A stretch of DNA of 64,000 bases from Tomocerus qinae. Lineage: Eukaryota > Arthropoda > Collembola > Entomobryomorpha > Tomoceridae. How positions within the stretch are numbered: the stretch's first letter is position 1; each line of letters opens with the position of its first letter. The stretch is taken from the NCBI GenBank assembly GCA_020055645.1, contig CM034547.1, positions 59,460,909 to 59,524,908 on the forward strand, in the 5' to 3' direction. The notes below the pieces were generated by a model. The model did no database searches and had not been told where the DNA came from. It saw only the letters and a list, made by a program, of their open reading frames with translations. Both the position numbers and the translations under genes were made by a program. Positions 13,281 to 35,000 of this stretch are shown one piece after another.

Positions 13281-13555
13281 ACACATTACATAGAAAGGAT
13301 ACAGCAGAAAATTTGCACAGCAGGTATCTGTAACCAATACATTCCTATGGTAATTGCCATTTTTCGACTTTTAACATGTGAAGGGTCTGTCCGCCCGAAC
13401 TGGCTCCGTGGCTCCGTGTGATTTACACGGAGCCAGTTCGGGCGGACAGACCCTTCACATGTTAAAAGTCGAAAAATGGCAATTACCATAGGAATGTATT
13501 GGTTACAGATACCTGCTGTGCAAATTTTCTGCTGTATCCTTTCTATGTAATGTGT
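13281..13555. repeat. Apparently perfect long palindrome, arms about 130 bp
   Basis: The left arm 13281-13410 and right arm 13426-13555 read as exact reverse complements around a 15-nt spacer centred on 13418. I found no mismatch on reading through. The inner part is G+C-rich (CACGGAGCCAGTTCGGGCGG), unlike the AT-rich outer part. Inside the spacer a partial copy of the arm end (GCTCCGTGT) allows an alternative register. Similarity continues imperfectly outward (GATCCTATCTAA against GATCCCCATCTAA) to about 13267. The open frame spanning the centre on the minus strand is only a by-product of the symmetry. Confidence 0.9.
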
Positions 13556-14452
13556 CTTTTAGATGGGGATCACCTTTAGATAAAAGGACAATACAACCGC
13601 TGAAAGTACGATTATTTTCTGAATAATATCCAAAGCCACATTGTAAACCGGATCGCTTTAACCTGGTTTACGATGATTGCAAAAAATTGGAAGTAAATTT
13701 TTCCAAGAATTTTTCTGCCCCATTGGGATGAATAGGGAAATTGTCGCCATATGACGTTATATCAGTTAACCTTAAAAATCCAAAGTGCCTGGGCCGCAGA
13801 TTGAGGTATCAAGGTATCACTAGACTATGACTGTCGTAAGCTGTAAACTGTCGGTATACTTCCTGTCGGATTTCTTGTGACATTGATGACTATTCGGAAT
13901 CCAATCCTTTATCTTTACATATTTCGCTTTCATCTCAAGCAAGTTCATCCACATGCACATGAAGAAGTATGAAGAATTTTCATTGAAGTCTGTCAGATCA
14001 TTTTAATACACACTACACTGTACATGTAAACACGCACAAACAGATGCAAAACAGAATAAAATCCATTCCAGATCAAACATGTTCAGGCCAAAAAGTGCGA
14101 AATAGCTGTCGCCAATAAAAATAGGGGATCATTGTATACGAATATTTATAGGAGAGTAGTGGGGACTAATTCCGTTTCATTTCCATTTCGCGTCTCAATA
14201 GTCTCAAATATCAAACTAGATATACGATATACTGGTCTGGAACTGGACTGCTGGCAAAATTAGGAAGGTGAAGTACAGTATTTCTATATTGTTGTCATAT
14301 TATTTATGTATTATCAATTTATGTCCATATATATTTATGTATATGTATATTTTGGTTATCTTTATGAATGTTCTAGTTTTAACTGCATATCAACGTTGAC
14401 ATTTTTGTTTTCGTACTACTTATAAAATACCCACAAGACATCATTGACAAGA

Positions 14453-15142
14453 ATGAAAATGGCTGGAGACATTGAAAATTTAATAAAGGAAAATGAACAA
14501 CTAAAATCCGCCCTTAAAGATTTAATTAAAGAAAAAAATACCATGGAATATCTTGTTTTCAAGTCATTCATGAAGATTTTAAATGCCAAAAAGCAAAAAA
14601 TCAAGAAGTTAGAAGAACAAATAAAAACGATGGAAGCCGAGAAAATAAGTGATCAAGAGACGAAGAAAGCTAAAGTAGGCAAAAAAAATCAATGGGTGGG
14701 AAGTGATACCTCATCTGAAGGAGAATGTAGCACTACATTTTATGATAAAGACACTGATGTTGAAGATTCTGATGAAAACGAAAAAAAGCTGGTTCTAAAG
14801 TTACAAGATACTCATCAGAAAATATCACCATTAAAGCGCTTTGTGGAATCTTCTGATAGTATAGGTAGCAAAAAAGGAGATGATAGTGAAACAGATTTGT
14901 CGCAGTCACAATCCCAAGAAAATTACTCTCAATGTCTGTTGAAGCCATATAGTAATTCAATCTCATCAGATGATGATTGCGAAACGAACCTTTCTAGTAA
15001 AAAGTTATGCCAGGAAGAGAACAGTAGCGATAAGGAAGGAGAGTTAGGAGAGGGTCCAGGTCCAAGTAAGGCGAAACGTAAAAAAGCATTGGACAGTACC
15101 ACAGATAGTGATTTATTGGAAGAATTGTTAGGGGATCTGTAG
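14453..15142 (+). CDS. XRCC4-like coiled-coil protein lacking the head domain
   Basis: One uninterrupted exon coding 229 residues from ATG 14453 (a second ATG at 14459 is also possible). Residues about 6-65 form a heptad-patterned coiled coil; KSFMKILNAKKQKIKKL resembles the XRCC4 stalk segment that carries LNEKK-KIRSL. The rest is acidic, serine-rich and disordered (SDTSSEGE, DTDVEDSDENEKK), with a basic KAKRKK stretch that could be a nuclear signal, and ends in DSDLLEELLGDL, recalling the short acidic C-terminus of XRCC4. XRCC4 holds DNA ligase IV in non-homologous end joining. What is missing is the N-terminal beta-sandwich head; no upstream exon coding it was found. Either the head is encoded by exons I missed, or this is a headless derivative or an unrelated nuclear coiled-coil protein. 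Confidence 0.55.
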   Translation: MKMAGDIENLIKENEQLKSALKDLIKEKNTMEYLVFKSFMKILNAKKQKIKKLEEQIKTMEAEKISDQETKKAKVGKKNQWVGSDTSSEGECSTTFYDKDTDVEDSDENEKKLVLKLQDTHQKISPLKRFVESSDSIGSKKGDDSETDLSQSQSQENYSQCLLKPYSNSISSDDDCETNLSSKKLCQEENSSDKEGELGEGPGPSKAKRKKALDSTTDSDLLEELLGDL

Positions 15143-15288
15143 TAATATTTACCTTAGGTAGTAGTAGAGAGTAACAGTATTAACGATGTAAGAAACTTAT
15201 TTGGATTACCTTTACCTGTAACTAGCTAGTTTTGAGAAAAACATTTTTGATTCCGAAACATTGAACACAATGGATTGGTAATAATAAT

Positions 15289-15294
15289 AATAAA
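15289..15294 (+). terminator. Polyadenylation signal of the XRCC4-like gene
   Basis: AATAAA lies about 150 bp after the stop codon at the end of a short AAT repeat. It is the first canonical signal downstream. Confidence 0.45.
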
Positions 15295-16167
15295 AAGTAG
15301 TAAGTAGCTGTTTAGTTCTATAAAGAAAATTACAAAAATCTTATAAATGGCCTATACTTTTTCTTCCAAACCAATCGCGTTTTTATTATTTTACAATAAT
15401 CTATTCACATTCTACTTTTGTAGGGTATATACCTCCTAGTTAAAATATTTATTATGTAATTCCTTAGCTTTGATTAATAGTCAATGCCCCTGCTCTGTGG
15501 ATTTCACCTGATTGCAGAGGATAAAATAAAGATACCAAAGTCAACTTATATTACTATTGAAAATCTGTTATTAGTATATATGTACTATATCGTGTTTTAA
15601 GATTATAATAATATATCTAAAGTGTATTAATTTGAATTTTTTAGTTTTATTTTGCAAATGATGAAATAAGCAACACACCAGTACACTGTATGTGTACAAA
15701 GTGTACATGTCTACGACAGTGACATTCTATTGTCTGTTTACCAACTGTGATTATATTATGACCACAAAAGTCAGAATTAGACATAACATACTTCTTTGGG
15801 TATACATGTAAACTTTATTCTTATTTATTATTCGTGGTATTAAATACCTCTATAATTAATAAATGAAAAGAAATATTTGGAAAGTAACTTGCTTTAATAA
15901 TATTAATTGATGAACCATATTATCAGAACATTCATAAATCATATTTCATTGCACCACCATTTAATTTAATTTTACTTTATTTCTAAGTTTTACGGATTCA
16001 TATCATTAATCGAAACACAATGGTAGTAGGCTGTAGTTCATCGTTCATTTAATGTCGATCATGAAGGCTTTCTCTTTCCTACTAAATGCTTTCCTTAACT
16101 TTCACTCGGCCGGAGATATTTTATTTCTAGTGCAAATAGTATGCTTTAAACTCACCTGGGATTTTAG

Positions 16168-16808
16168 GGTATCAACCTAATACCCCCCGAGTTCGAATAC
16201 CCCCCCTATTCGAATACCCCTCCGTCCTACTACTTCCCGGCATACTACCCCCCGGTTCGATTAGCCCCCCGTTCGAATACTTCCCCGTTACATTACCCCC
16301 CTCCCCGAAACGATAATAAATAATTGATTTTAATCGTCCACGATGCTATATAGTAAAGGAAAAACCAGGATAATGAAAAATGATAAAAACGAGATTGGTC
16401 ACTACTATTAATTACTTGATAATAATTATTATATATCTGTAGTTATCAGTAATGTTCACAGTGATCAAGTGGGCAGGCTTCGTTAACAAATGTACAAAAT
16501 CTTTACGGAAAAGAAACGGTATCTATCGACAATGGAAACTAAACAACTGCAAATTAAGACTATATAGTTATAGACTACTACTATATTTTATATAGACTAC
16601 TACTATTTATATATAGACTACTACTATATACTTCGTGGACGATTAAAATCAATTATTTAATATCGTTTGGGGGCGGGGGGTAATGTAACGGGGAAGTAGT
16701 CTAACGGGGGGCTAATCGAACCGGGGGGTAGTATGCCGGGAAGTAGTAGGACGGAGGGGTATTCGAATAGGGGGGATATTCGAACTCGGGGGGTATTAGG
16801 ACGTATTC
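16168..16808. mobile_element. Foldback / MULE-like element with about 165-bp C/G-rich arms
   Basis: The left arm (about 16176-16342) and right arm (about 16632-16800) are near reverse complements. They consist of C-runs punctuated by TTCGAATA-like words (GAGTTCGAATACC, CTATTCGAATACC, CCGTTCGAATACT), a repeated subterminal motif of the kind transposases often bind. The inner arm ends in ATCGTCCACGA. The middle has no long frame and contains three copies of AGACTACTACTAT (16560-16630). The 9-bp word GGATTTTAG occurs just outside both ends (16159-16167 and 16809-16817) and could be a target duplication; nine bases would fit the Mutator/MULE superfamily, but the ends do not match well over the last 8 bp, so the family is uncertain. 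Confidence 0.7.
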
Positions 16809-17427
16809 GGATTTTAGCTACTCAAGAAAAATCTGTATTTTAAAAAGCCCTATATTAAGATGATCAGAGTTTCAAATGCGGAACGTTTTTCTGCTTCCGA
16901 GGTCTGGCATGCAGAGAAAGCATTTATTTTCACTGGACCTTTCACAATTTGAGTCAAGGCTCAAAGCTCTGTCTGCCTGCCTTATCTTAGCTCTGCCATA
17001 GATGTACACTGCTCACTGCATACATACAAGTGAAGTTTTCCTTGTAAGGCTTATGCGCGGTTAACTTGAATGGAAAGCACATTCAACATTCCTATACACA
17101 CGGTCTTTGGCACTTGTATCACTCTATCTACATGTGACGTGAGTGAACTCTCCTTTGATGATTGAATAACCATAACCATTCTGTTCTGTCCATGATTTCG
17201 TCATCTGTGAATTAAAATATTTGAAGTTGAAAGTCCCATTAATTTGTCAATCAGATTTAGGTAATTTTTTAATGTTTGGGTGGGGTGTGTGGCTAATAAA
17301 AGTATAATAGTATTTGGGTGAAAATATCTTTTCTGATTAATGTTGTGATTTGATATTCGATTATTAGATCAGAAGTCATTGTCATTTCTTGTTTTCTACT
17401 TTTAGGTTTGTTCTTAGAACGGTCATC

Positions 17428-27935
<10,508 letters not shown>

Positions 27936-28206
27936 TTTTATATCTTACTAATAGTAACTGTATTGTTTGCATTTGTATTGTAACTTTTATTAAGTTGAAA
28001 AGAGTGTGCGTAGGCGTTAGGATAATTTTATTTACATTTACAGAAAGCGTAGTTGGTGATTGATATCTAGAAATGTCCTAATAATGTCTATGATGCACAT
28101 TTATTTGAGCTTCAGCTTCTTTTCATGGGAAAAAGTTATGTAAATAAGTAGTTAATAATAGTTATGCTAAAAATGTAAACATCAGAGTACTTAATAATGC
28201 TTGCCG

Positions 28207-28212
28207 AATAAA
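28207..28212 (+). terminator. EPRS1: Polyadenylation signal of EPRS
   Basis: AATAAA occurs about 270 bp after the EPRS stop codon and is the first canonical signal downstream. Confidence 0.55.
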
Positions 28213-28278
28213 GAAAAATTAATTTATATTGAAGAACCAGTAAAGTGTCTCTTCTATACCCTTTATCACGGTAAAATG

Positions 28279-28524
28279 TCATCTCTTCTTGATCTTGCAC
28301 TGCAAGATCCTCATGCCTGAGTTTTGCACAAAAGTTGCTCCTTTATTTTTAAGATAGACAGTATAAATTGTGGGACCAAGCCGTGGCGGGAAGGGTCTTC
28401 GTAGATAGAGTGAACATTTAAGAGCAGGTTTAGCCCAAAAGTTGTCCAATTTCTCCGATTGTGTTGCGTGGGGGGGCTCAGTTAGAAATTCAACTTTGCA
28501 CTTGAAGTAAACGGTTGACATCAA
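28279..28524 (-). CDS. Short antisense open frame between EPRS and TBCE
   Basis: An 81-codon frame on the minus strand lies in the EPRS-TBCE gap. Its amino acid composition (mixed, with KPALKCSLYLRRPFPPRLGP) and codon use look less random than most short frames here. The first usable ATG is at about 28521. I recognise no domain and see no clear promoter or polyadenylation signal. It could be a small gene, but also the mirror of TBCE upstream sequence. Low confidence. Confidence 0.18.
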   Translation of the reverse strand: MMSTVYFKCKVEFLTEPPHATQSEKLDNFWAKPALKCSLYLRRPFPPRLGPTIYTVYLKNKGATFVQNSGMRILQCKIKKR

Positions 28525-28929
28525 ATCAGTGACGGCGGTGTCAACAAAGATTTTTATTTACAAGGTTGAAGGTTGCAGGGACACTGATAGTGTAATCAAA
28601 ATTTCTTTTTATTTTGTAATGTAATGTAAACGAAAATAATTTTTAGTGTTTAGAGTTGGAGACTTTCTCTTGTCTTTCTTTACCTTACTTGGTTTACTAT
28701 TTAGAAAAGAAGAAAGGAAGGAACCCAGTTTACTTTGCTTTCTCTTCGTTTGCATGTAGTATTAATTAGTGGATGATGTAGTAAAGATCAAAGATGATGT
28801 ATGTGTCATGTATCATGTGTATGACGTTTATGACCTTACCTTGATATTGTTGATATGTAATCGAGTAATCGTCTAAACAAAGATAATTGTTCTGTGCAAT
28901 AATGTCTATTTATTTTGTAGGCCTTTCCA

Positions 28930-31637
28930 ATGTTTCAGTTTGAGATCGACGAAAATTTGCCTGAAAAAAGTTCGGATGGACTTGGGGACCCCGATAAAGT
29001 TGATTTTACTGTCGGTGACAAGATTCGATGTGAAAAGTATTCAGGAGAGATCAAATACATCGGTCCTGTAAGCCCTTATGGAGGCGTTTGGCTTGGTGTT
29101 GAATGGGATGATCCGTCAAGGGGAAAGCATTCAGGCAGTGTGGATGGAATCAATTACTTTACAAGTGATAAAATTAATTCTGCATCCTTTATTCGTCCTC
29201 ACAAGGCTAAAAAAGCGAAAACTATTGTACAAGCACTTTATGAGAGATATGGTTACGATCCTGCCCTTATTAGTTCTTTGAAAGATATTGAAAACAGACT
29301 GGAGAAAAAGAAAATAGAGTTTAGGTTTGCCCTTTCATATATGTATATATTGTATATTTTAAATTCTATTGAGGTTAATACAATTTTTATCATTTGCTTA
29401 GCGATTTAAAAGTATTGGATTTGTGTTCGATGGAAATTAACGATTTGCACGGTGCTGAAGAATTTTCAAAACTGTGCCCCATCGTGGAATTTTTGGATGT
29501 TGCTGATAACATGATATTATCATGGAACTCCGTTGCAAATCTATGCACTCATTTAAATTACCTTTGTAGGTTGGATTTGAGGTATTCTTTAGATTTAAAT
29601 ATGTGCAATGTACAAACAACATTTTAATGACAAGATTTCATAAGGTTTATTTTTTTAGCGAAAATCCTTTATCTGAACCGACGGATGAAAGTATCCAAGC
29701 TGTACTAAATTCATTTAAAACACTACACCATTTGATTCTAGGAAAAATATCATATAATTGGGCTCAGGTTATTAAAGTATCAGTACTATGGCCTCAAATA
29801 ACAAATCTACAGGTAATTATTTTCTCTTAATCTTGTTTTATGCAATTGAGATTTTCCTATAAAGAAATGAATTATGAATTGTAAATGCAGTTGCAGTATA
29901 ACAACATTACAACTCTTTCTTCACCGTTAAATAGCTTGCTTAATTTAACGAGTCTTGATTTGGAAGGCAATAAAATTCGGAGTTGGGACGAAGTTATCAA
30001 ACTTTCTACTCTAGAGAAGTGATGAAAACTACTATTTACTAATTTACTAGCATTGCATTCAGCCAGGCCAGACATACTATGCATATTTGATTAATATTGA
30101 GTAATTGCTTTCATGTTATAAATGTATTTTTCAGACTGGTGTACATTAACCTATGTGGTAATAAGATTAATCACATACACTTTCCAACGAATTGTGACTC
30201 GGATAAAAATACCCCAACGACTCTGATGTTCTCAAATGTAGAGAGACTTAATCTTAGTGAAAATCTCATACAGAATGTAAGATTTATTTCATTTTAATTT
30301 TTAAAACGCTGAAAATTAGAAATGTAGCATAACATTTAACCCAATAATAATAATAATTTCCAGTGGATTTCGGTTAGTGAATTAAACAAACTTGAACGCT
30401 TGTCGGAGCTAAGAATTGAACTGAATCCTTTCCTGGATAACGACAATCGTGTGAACAACAGACAGTGGATAATAGCTCGAATTGGAAAACTTACGGTAAT
30501 GTAATACACAATGCAATATATATAGCCAGACAAACATGACCATATTATTATAAACATATTTATAGCCTATAATATACCATTTCTTTTCTTGTAATAATTT
30601 CATACAAATGTCAGCCCTCCACGCAGCAAACGTTGGTGAAATTAGGGTGAAAGCACAATGAAAGTTTATTAGCCATTTATTAATGATGATTTTCAATAAA
30701 CCACTTGTTAGTAAGGGCTTCAAAATATTTTCTTTTATTGAAATATTAATTAAAAATCTATTAGATTGTCGGTAATGACTTTTATGGAATCTAAAAGTTC
30801 AAATATTAAAAAGGCAATATATTGTCTACCATCTCAATGTTTGACCTGGTTTGGCTTGGTTGAGAATCCTTAATTTCTATGTGTCTTGAATATTCTTGTC
30901 GATATTTTGCAGAAGCTGGAAGGAGGGGAAATAAACCGGCAAGAAAGAAGGGATGCAGAAGTAGACTATCTTAAGAAATTTGCTGCTAGTTGGAATTTAG
31001 AGGGAACAGATATTAAATTTTGTGCCGAACACCCTCGTTATGGCGAACTTGTTACAAGTAAGCTTTATCTTGTCATTTTTAAAGAATTATTAACATTATT
31101 AGTAAAATATTGAAAATTAAAATAATGACATCGGTTTGAAATGTAACAGAGTTTGGCAAAAGTGACGAGGAAGAGTTGGATGTTACAACTAAAAGTATGA
31201 GATGCAACCTTATAAGTAAGCCATAGTTTCTCACCATGCGTTACAGCTTTGAGGTAATTTAGCAATTTAGTAACATTATGTGTGCTTCATTTTAGCCTTA
31301 AATCTCAAGCCGGAGAATTCTAACTTGAAGCCATGTCAAAAGAAAATTATTCACTCGATGTCCGTCCAAAAGTTAAAGGCCTTGTTACAAAGAACGTTTA
31401 AAACTGCAAGAGCTCCTGTTGAAATTAAACTAATAAGCTTACGGGTAAGCGTATACAGTATTATATTCATAAAATATTAACCAACATAACTATTAACCAA
31501 ATGTGAGCAGTTGCATTTAGTTGTTTTTACGTATTCCTTTTTAGAATCCAAATGTTGTTTTCGTTCTTGAAAATGATTTTTTCGACCTTAGCCAATACTC
31601 AGTGGAAGAAGGGGACACATTAATAATTCGTTGGTGA
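28930..31637 (+). CDS. TBCE: Tubulin-specific chaperone E
   Basis: Cytosolic cofactor that binds alpha-tubulin and works with cofactors C, D and A to assemble or take apart the tubulin heterodimer. Ten in-phase exons: 28930-29324, 29402-29581, 29659-29812, 29891-30018, 30135-30276, 30364-30495, 30913-31057, 31150-31215, 31296-31444 and 31545-31637, giving 527 residues, about the usual family length. Domain order is the family's own: CAP-Gly (about 28-95, with the GGVWLGVEWDDPSRGKHSG core and FIRPHKA), leucine-rich repeats (about 130-345, e.g. NLTSLDLEGNKI and VERLNLSENLI), a linker with RQERRDAEVDYLKKFA, and a C-terminal ubiquitin-like fold (about 445-527) ending in EEGDTLIIRW. The start ATG at 28930 lies just after a possible acceptor, so a non-coding first exon is likely. 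The last 3 kb is convergent with the phosphatase gene. Confidence 0.96.
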
Positions 31638-31879
31638 AGTTTCATAACAACGGAATGCATTAACTTTAAAGTCTTCAGAGTCTTCACGTATTAACAAAAG
31701 GAGTTTCTAACTGACAATTTTTATAACATAATTATAATAATTAAAGGAACTAAAGATATGTAAGTTAAGGTACCGGTGGCACCACAAAATGATTTTTAGC
31801 AATAGCAATAACTGCTGTAAAATATTAAAACTTCAATTCCTTTGACTACTAAAGCCGAAATGCATTTTGTCAGATCTGC

Positions 31880-31885
31880 TTTATT
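31880..31885 (-). terminator. Candidate polyadenylation signal of the phosphatase gene
   Basis: TTTATT on the plus strand (AATAAA on the minus strand) lies about 165 bp beyond the phosphatase stop codon at 32050, inside the expected TBCE 3' UTR. Confidence 0.4.
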
Positions 31886-31960
31886 TCCCAATAATAATTC
31901 TTGATAATTTTGTTGTATAAATAATTTAATTCTGTGATAACAATTTTTCCTTTATACTTG

Positions 31961-31966
31961 AATAAA
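31961..31966 (+). terminator. TBCE: Polyadenylation signal of TBCE
   Basis: AATAAA lies about 325 bp after the TBCE stop and only 84 bp short of the last coding base of the convergent phosphatase gene, so the two 3' UTRs probably overlap. Confidence 0.5.
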
Positions 31967-32049
31967 ATATAGTAATAATCATTATCCCATTTGCATAATT
32001 TGGTGTTATAGACACTCCCACTAACTAGAATTTTGAGTGTTTGATTCTC

Positions 32050-35000
32050 TTAAGGTGTCTCAATGCGAATAGTCCTCAACTTGTTTTTATCAGCCAAAAT
32101 ACACGCAGCTTCATTTGATCCACCACAATACTTTGAAGATGAAAATACTGTTAAGAGTTTACCACCCAGCTGAACCTATTTACATTTAATAGTATATTAC
32201 AAGTACAAGTTCCATTCTTGAATTCCTAACTAGACTGATATAATAATTTATTAAAATATACTTGAAAACCAGCCTGCTGCACTTCATGAGCTCGTACGAC
32301 ATGAGATAATGCGTTATTTGCTAAGAAGGCATCCAAGGCTTCCAAGCTGAAGACATGTGCAGTTCCCCGTCTCAAATTGAGTCCGAAACCGTCTTTCATT
32401 TGCAACCTGTCTTTGTCTTCCGGAGTCAAACTTTCTAAATGTATGGGATCACTCCACATCAGCTCCCAAGCTAATGGACTTTCTCTCTCAGGTTGCTTCA
32501 AAGGACAGGGAATGGATTTTATGATTTCCAATTTTCCTTCTCCATACCAAGGTGGTGGGATGCCACCATGAGCACAAAAAATCTTGAGAAAATGAAAATT
32601 GACAGTTGACTTGAATTTGAAATAATGCTGTATTGAATGAATGGTGATGATAATTATAGTAGTTACCTTATTATCAACGACTGCTGCAATTGGCATACAA
32701 TTGAAACAGGAATTTACAGCTTCCCATACAACAAGTCCTATTACATCTCCGAATTTGAGCATGCATTCGCTAAAATTTAAAAGATACATGAGCAAATACG
32801 TACAAACCTTTTAATATCCCTTTACGAATAAATGAATTATTAGGACATTACTTGTAAAATGTAAACATCTTTTGAACCTCCCTTATCTCGTGATTACCCC
32901 TCAACAGAAAGAATTTTGAGGGAGAGATTATTTTTTGAGCAAAGAGGTATGCTATGACCTCAACTCCAAACATCCCTCGATCGACATAGTCTCCGAGGAA
33001 CAGAAATGATGCAGGTGTAAGTATAGGTCCTAAACGCCACAGCGCTTTCTCAAAACAAACCAAATCGGGAAAGTTCCCATGCAAATCCCCTATTACGTAA
33101 GAAATCGAGGTACAGCTTATCCTTCAATGATGTTTTGCATGTAAGAAACTTCTTGGCTAATGAATGGAAACCTACCTAAAATGTACACTGGTGAAGACAA
33201 TTCTAGAAGTCTGGGTTCAGACGTTAGGATTTCTTCTAGCGTTTCGCATAAACTAATGAGGCATTTAGCTAAAGACGCCCGATCCACTGCACCCCAATCG
33301 AAAGCAAATTTTGGAGGATAGCCCGTGTTAGGGTTCACTACAATCTGTTTCTCAAAATACTTCAACCCGTTCAACATTTCATTAGCGTGAGAATCTTTTT
33401 TGAAAGAATCCACCGACATGTTTCTTTTATTAGTCGATGATGGACCGACAAATAGTTTGTCTTGTTCCATTTGTCCACCGAGTATACCATCTGAGGTTTA
33501 GAATTCATAATTAATCTCTATAGGATTCAGAATTCATAAGTTATCTTTTTACGTGTAGGTGTACAGTGTACATCTGTCTTACTTTCCACATCCCACAGAG
33601 AGTGTATGTCAATTGATGTTCCGGATTTTTTTACTCGAACCGAATGAGTAGCTAAATCGTATGAATTCCATTCTTTTCTCCCTATTGTGTCTGAATAAAA
33701 TAATTTCTTTTAGCTCGATATCGTAAAATCAGTTTGTTTGTGCATTATTTACTGTGTTTACATATAACTATGACGAAAATCAAAATATCTAACATCAGTA
33801 ATTTCTCCTTATTTATAGCAATCCCATTGTGAAACTTTTACCAGCCTTTACCCAGTCCAAATTGCTCAATACAAGGTAAGGACGGAGAAATTACAGATTG
33901 CACTATGAAAGTCTTAATTAGAGGAAAACACTCTAGTAACTGTATTATCATAACTTACCCAAATCTTCGTCAAAATTCATGGACAGATTGGTCTTTGATA
34001 TTTTCACTTTGATAGGAGGTTGAGGCTCCTTACTCTTTAGACGAAAAAATGTAGCAATTGATAATGGAGACCTTAGCAAATGAGATGTCCCTCTAAATTT
34101 TAGCTGGCCCACTGCTGTGAGAAATTCTGTTAGCTGGAGTTTATTGTTCTTCATTCTGCCAAAACCGGATAGAATGTGATTATAAAGCAGTGTAGTAAAA
34201 GCAAGGTTTATTTACAGTACAAAATAAGGCACTTTATGTTCTTTTGAGGATTGACGAAAACAGAATCGTCAGCCGGCTCTTCCCTCAAACCACGAGACTT
34301 TCTAATATCCGACAGCATTGTGTTAAATTCCTTCAAACTCAACTCTCCGGTATTGTTTTGATTATAATATCTACATATCAGTGAAAAAGTACAATTTGTA
34401 AGTGTTTTTATCATCGAATCGAATGCATGTTTTGTAAAATTGAAACTTCACATTGAAGCCCTAAAACTTAATATGAATAGATGGTGCAAAAATGTAAAAC
34501 CCTAGGATTCGCAAATCTTGAGTAACTTACCTGAAAATGTAACGACATCGAATTTCAGCTGAAGCCCCTAACCATGAAAAATGAATACAAAAGACTCACC
34601 ATTAGACCATTTAAATGTGCATTTGGAGCTTTAAGGGATATAAAATCTTGAATCAGAGGGCATAGTGGGGATTGAATTCTACTACTACTCAACGTACCTC
34701 CATGTTGTGTTACAGGATCAATTGCTGCTATGCCGCACAAAAACTGATGAAAATTTAATCCCCCTTTATTCTGGAAGTCGAAACTCCTATAAATGAACAA
34801 TTTCGATTGGAATATTAATGTATTATTGTCTACGATTGATTACTTTTGAAAATTATAAATTTAAACATGTATTTTTTGACATTATTAACTGGTTTTACGA
34901 ATTATTTGTCAACATTGGTTTTGTAAATACAAAAAAGATACTGTTTGCACGTACCTGAATAAACTCTCCATTCCGTCTTCATCCCAGCCCAACATTTTCA

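Larger units (their letters stand above)
11992..14452. other. Intergenic region between cyclin K and the XRCC4-like gene
   Basis: This gap holds three inverted-repeat elements, listed separately, and the likely promoters of two divergent genes: cyclin K to the left and the XRCC4-like gene to the right. Near the right end, AAATTAGGAAG|GTGAAG at about 14266 could be the donor of a 5' UTR intron whose acceptor (CCCACAAG|ACATC) lies at about 14436. I see no other coding sequence. Confidence 0.4.
15143..17427. other. Intergenic region between the XRCC4-like gene and EPRS
   Basis: Apart from the 3' UTR of the XRCC4-like gene and the foldback element at 16168-16808, I see no genes here. The last 500 bp should contain the EPRS promoter and 5' UTR; no TATA box or initiator stands out. 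Confidence 0.45.

Noticed and set aside
13286..13489. 67-codon open frame on the minus strand
   Set aside because: It crosses the centre of the perfect palindrome; the symmetric DNA keeps both strands open. No splice signals or domain.
16176..16342. GGTTCGA words resembling polymerase III B boxes, suggesting a tRNA-derived SINE
   Set aside because: No A box at the right spacing and no cloverleaf; the words recur because the arm is built from them.
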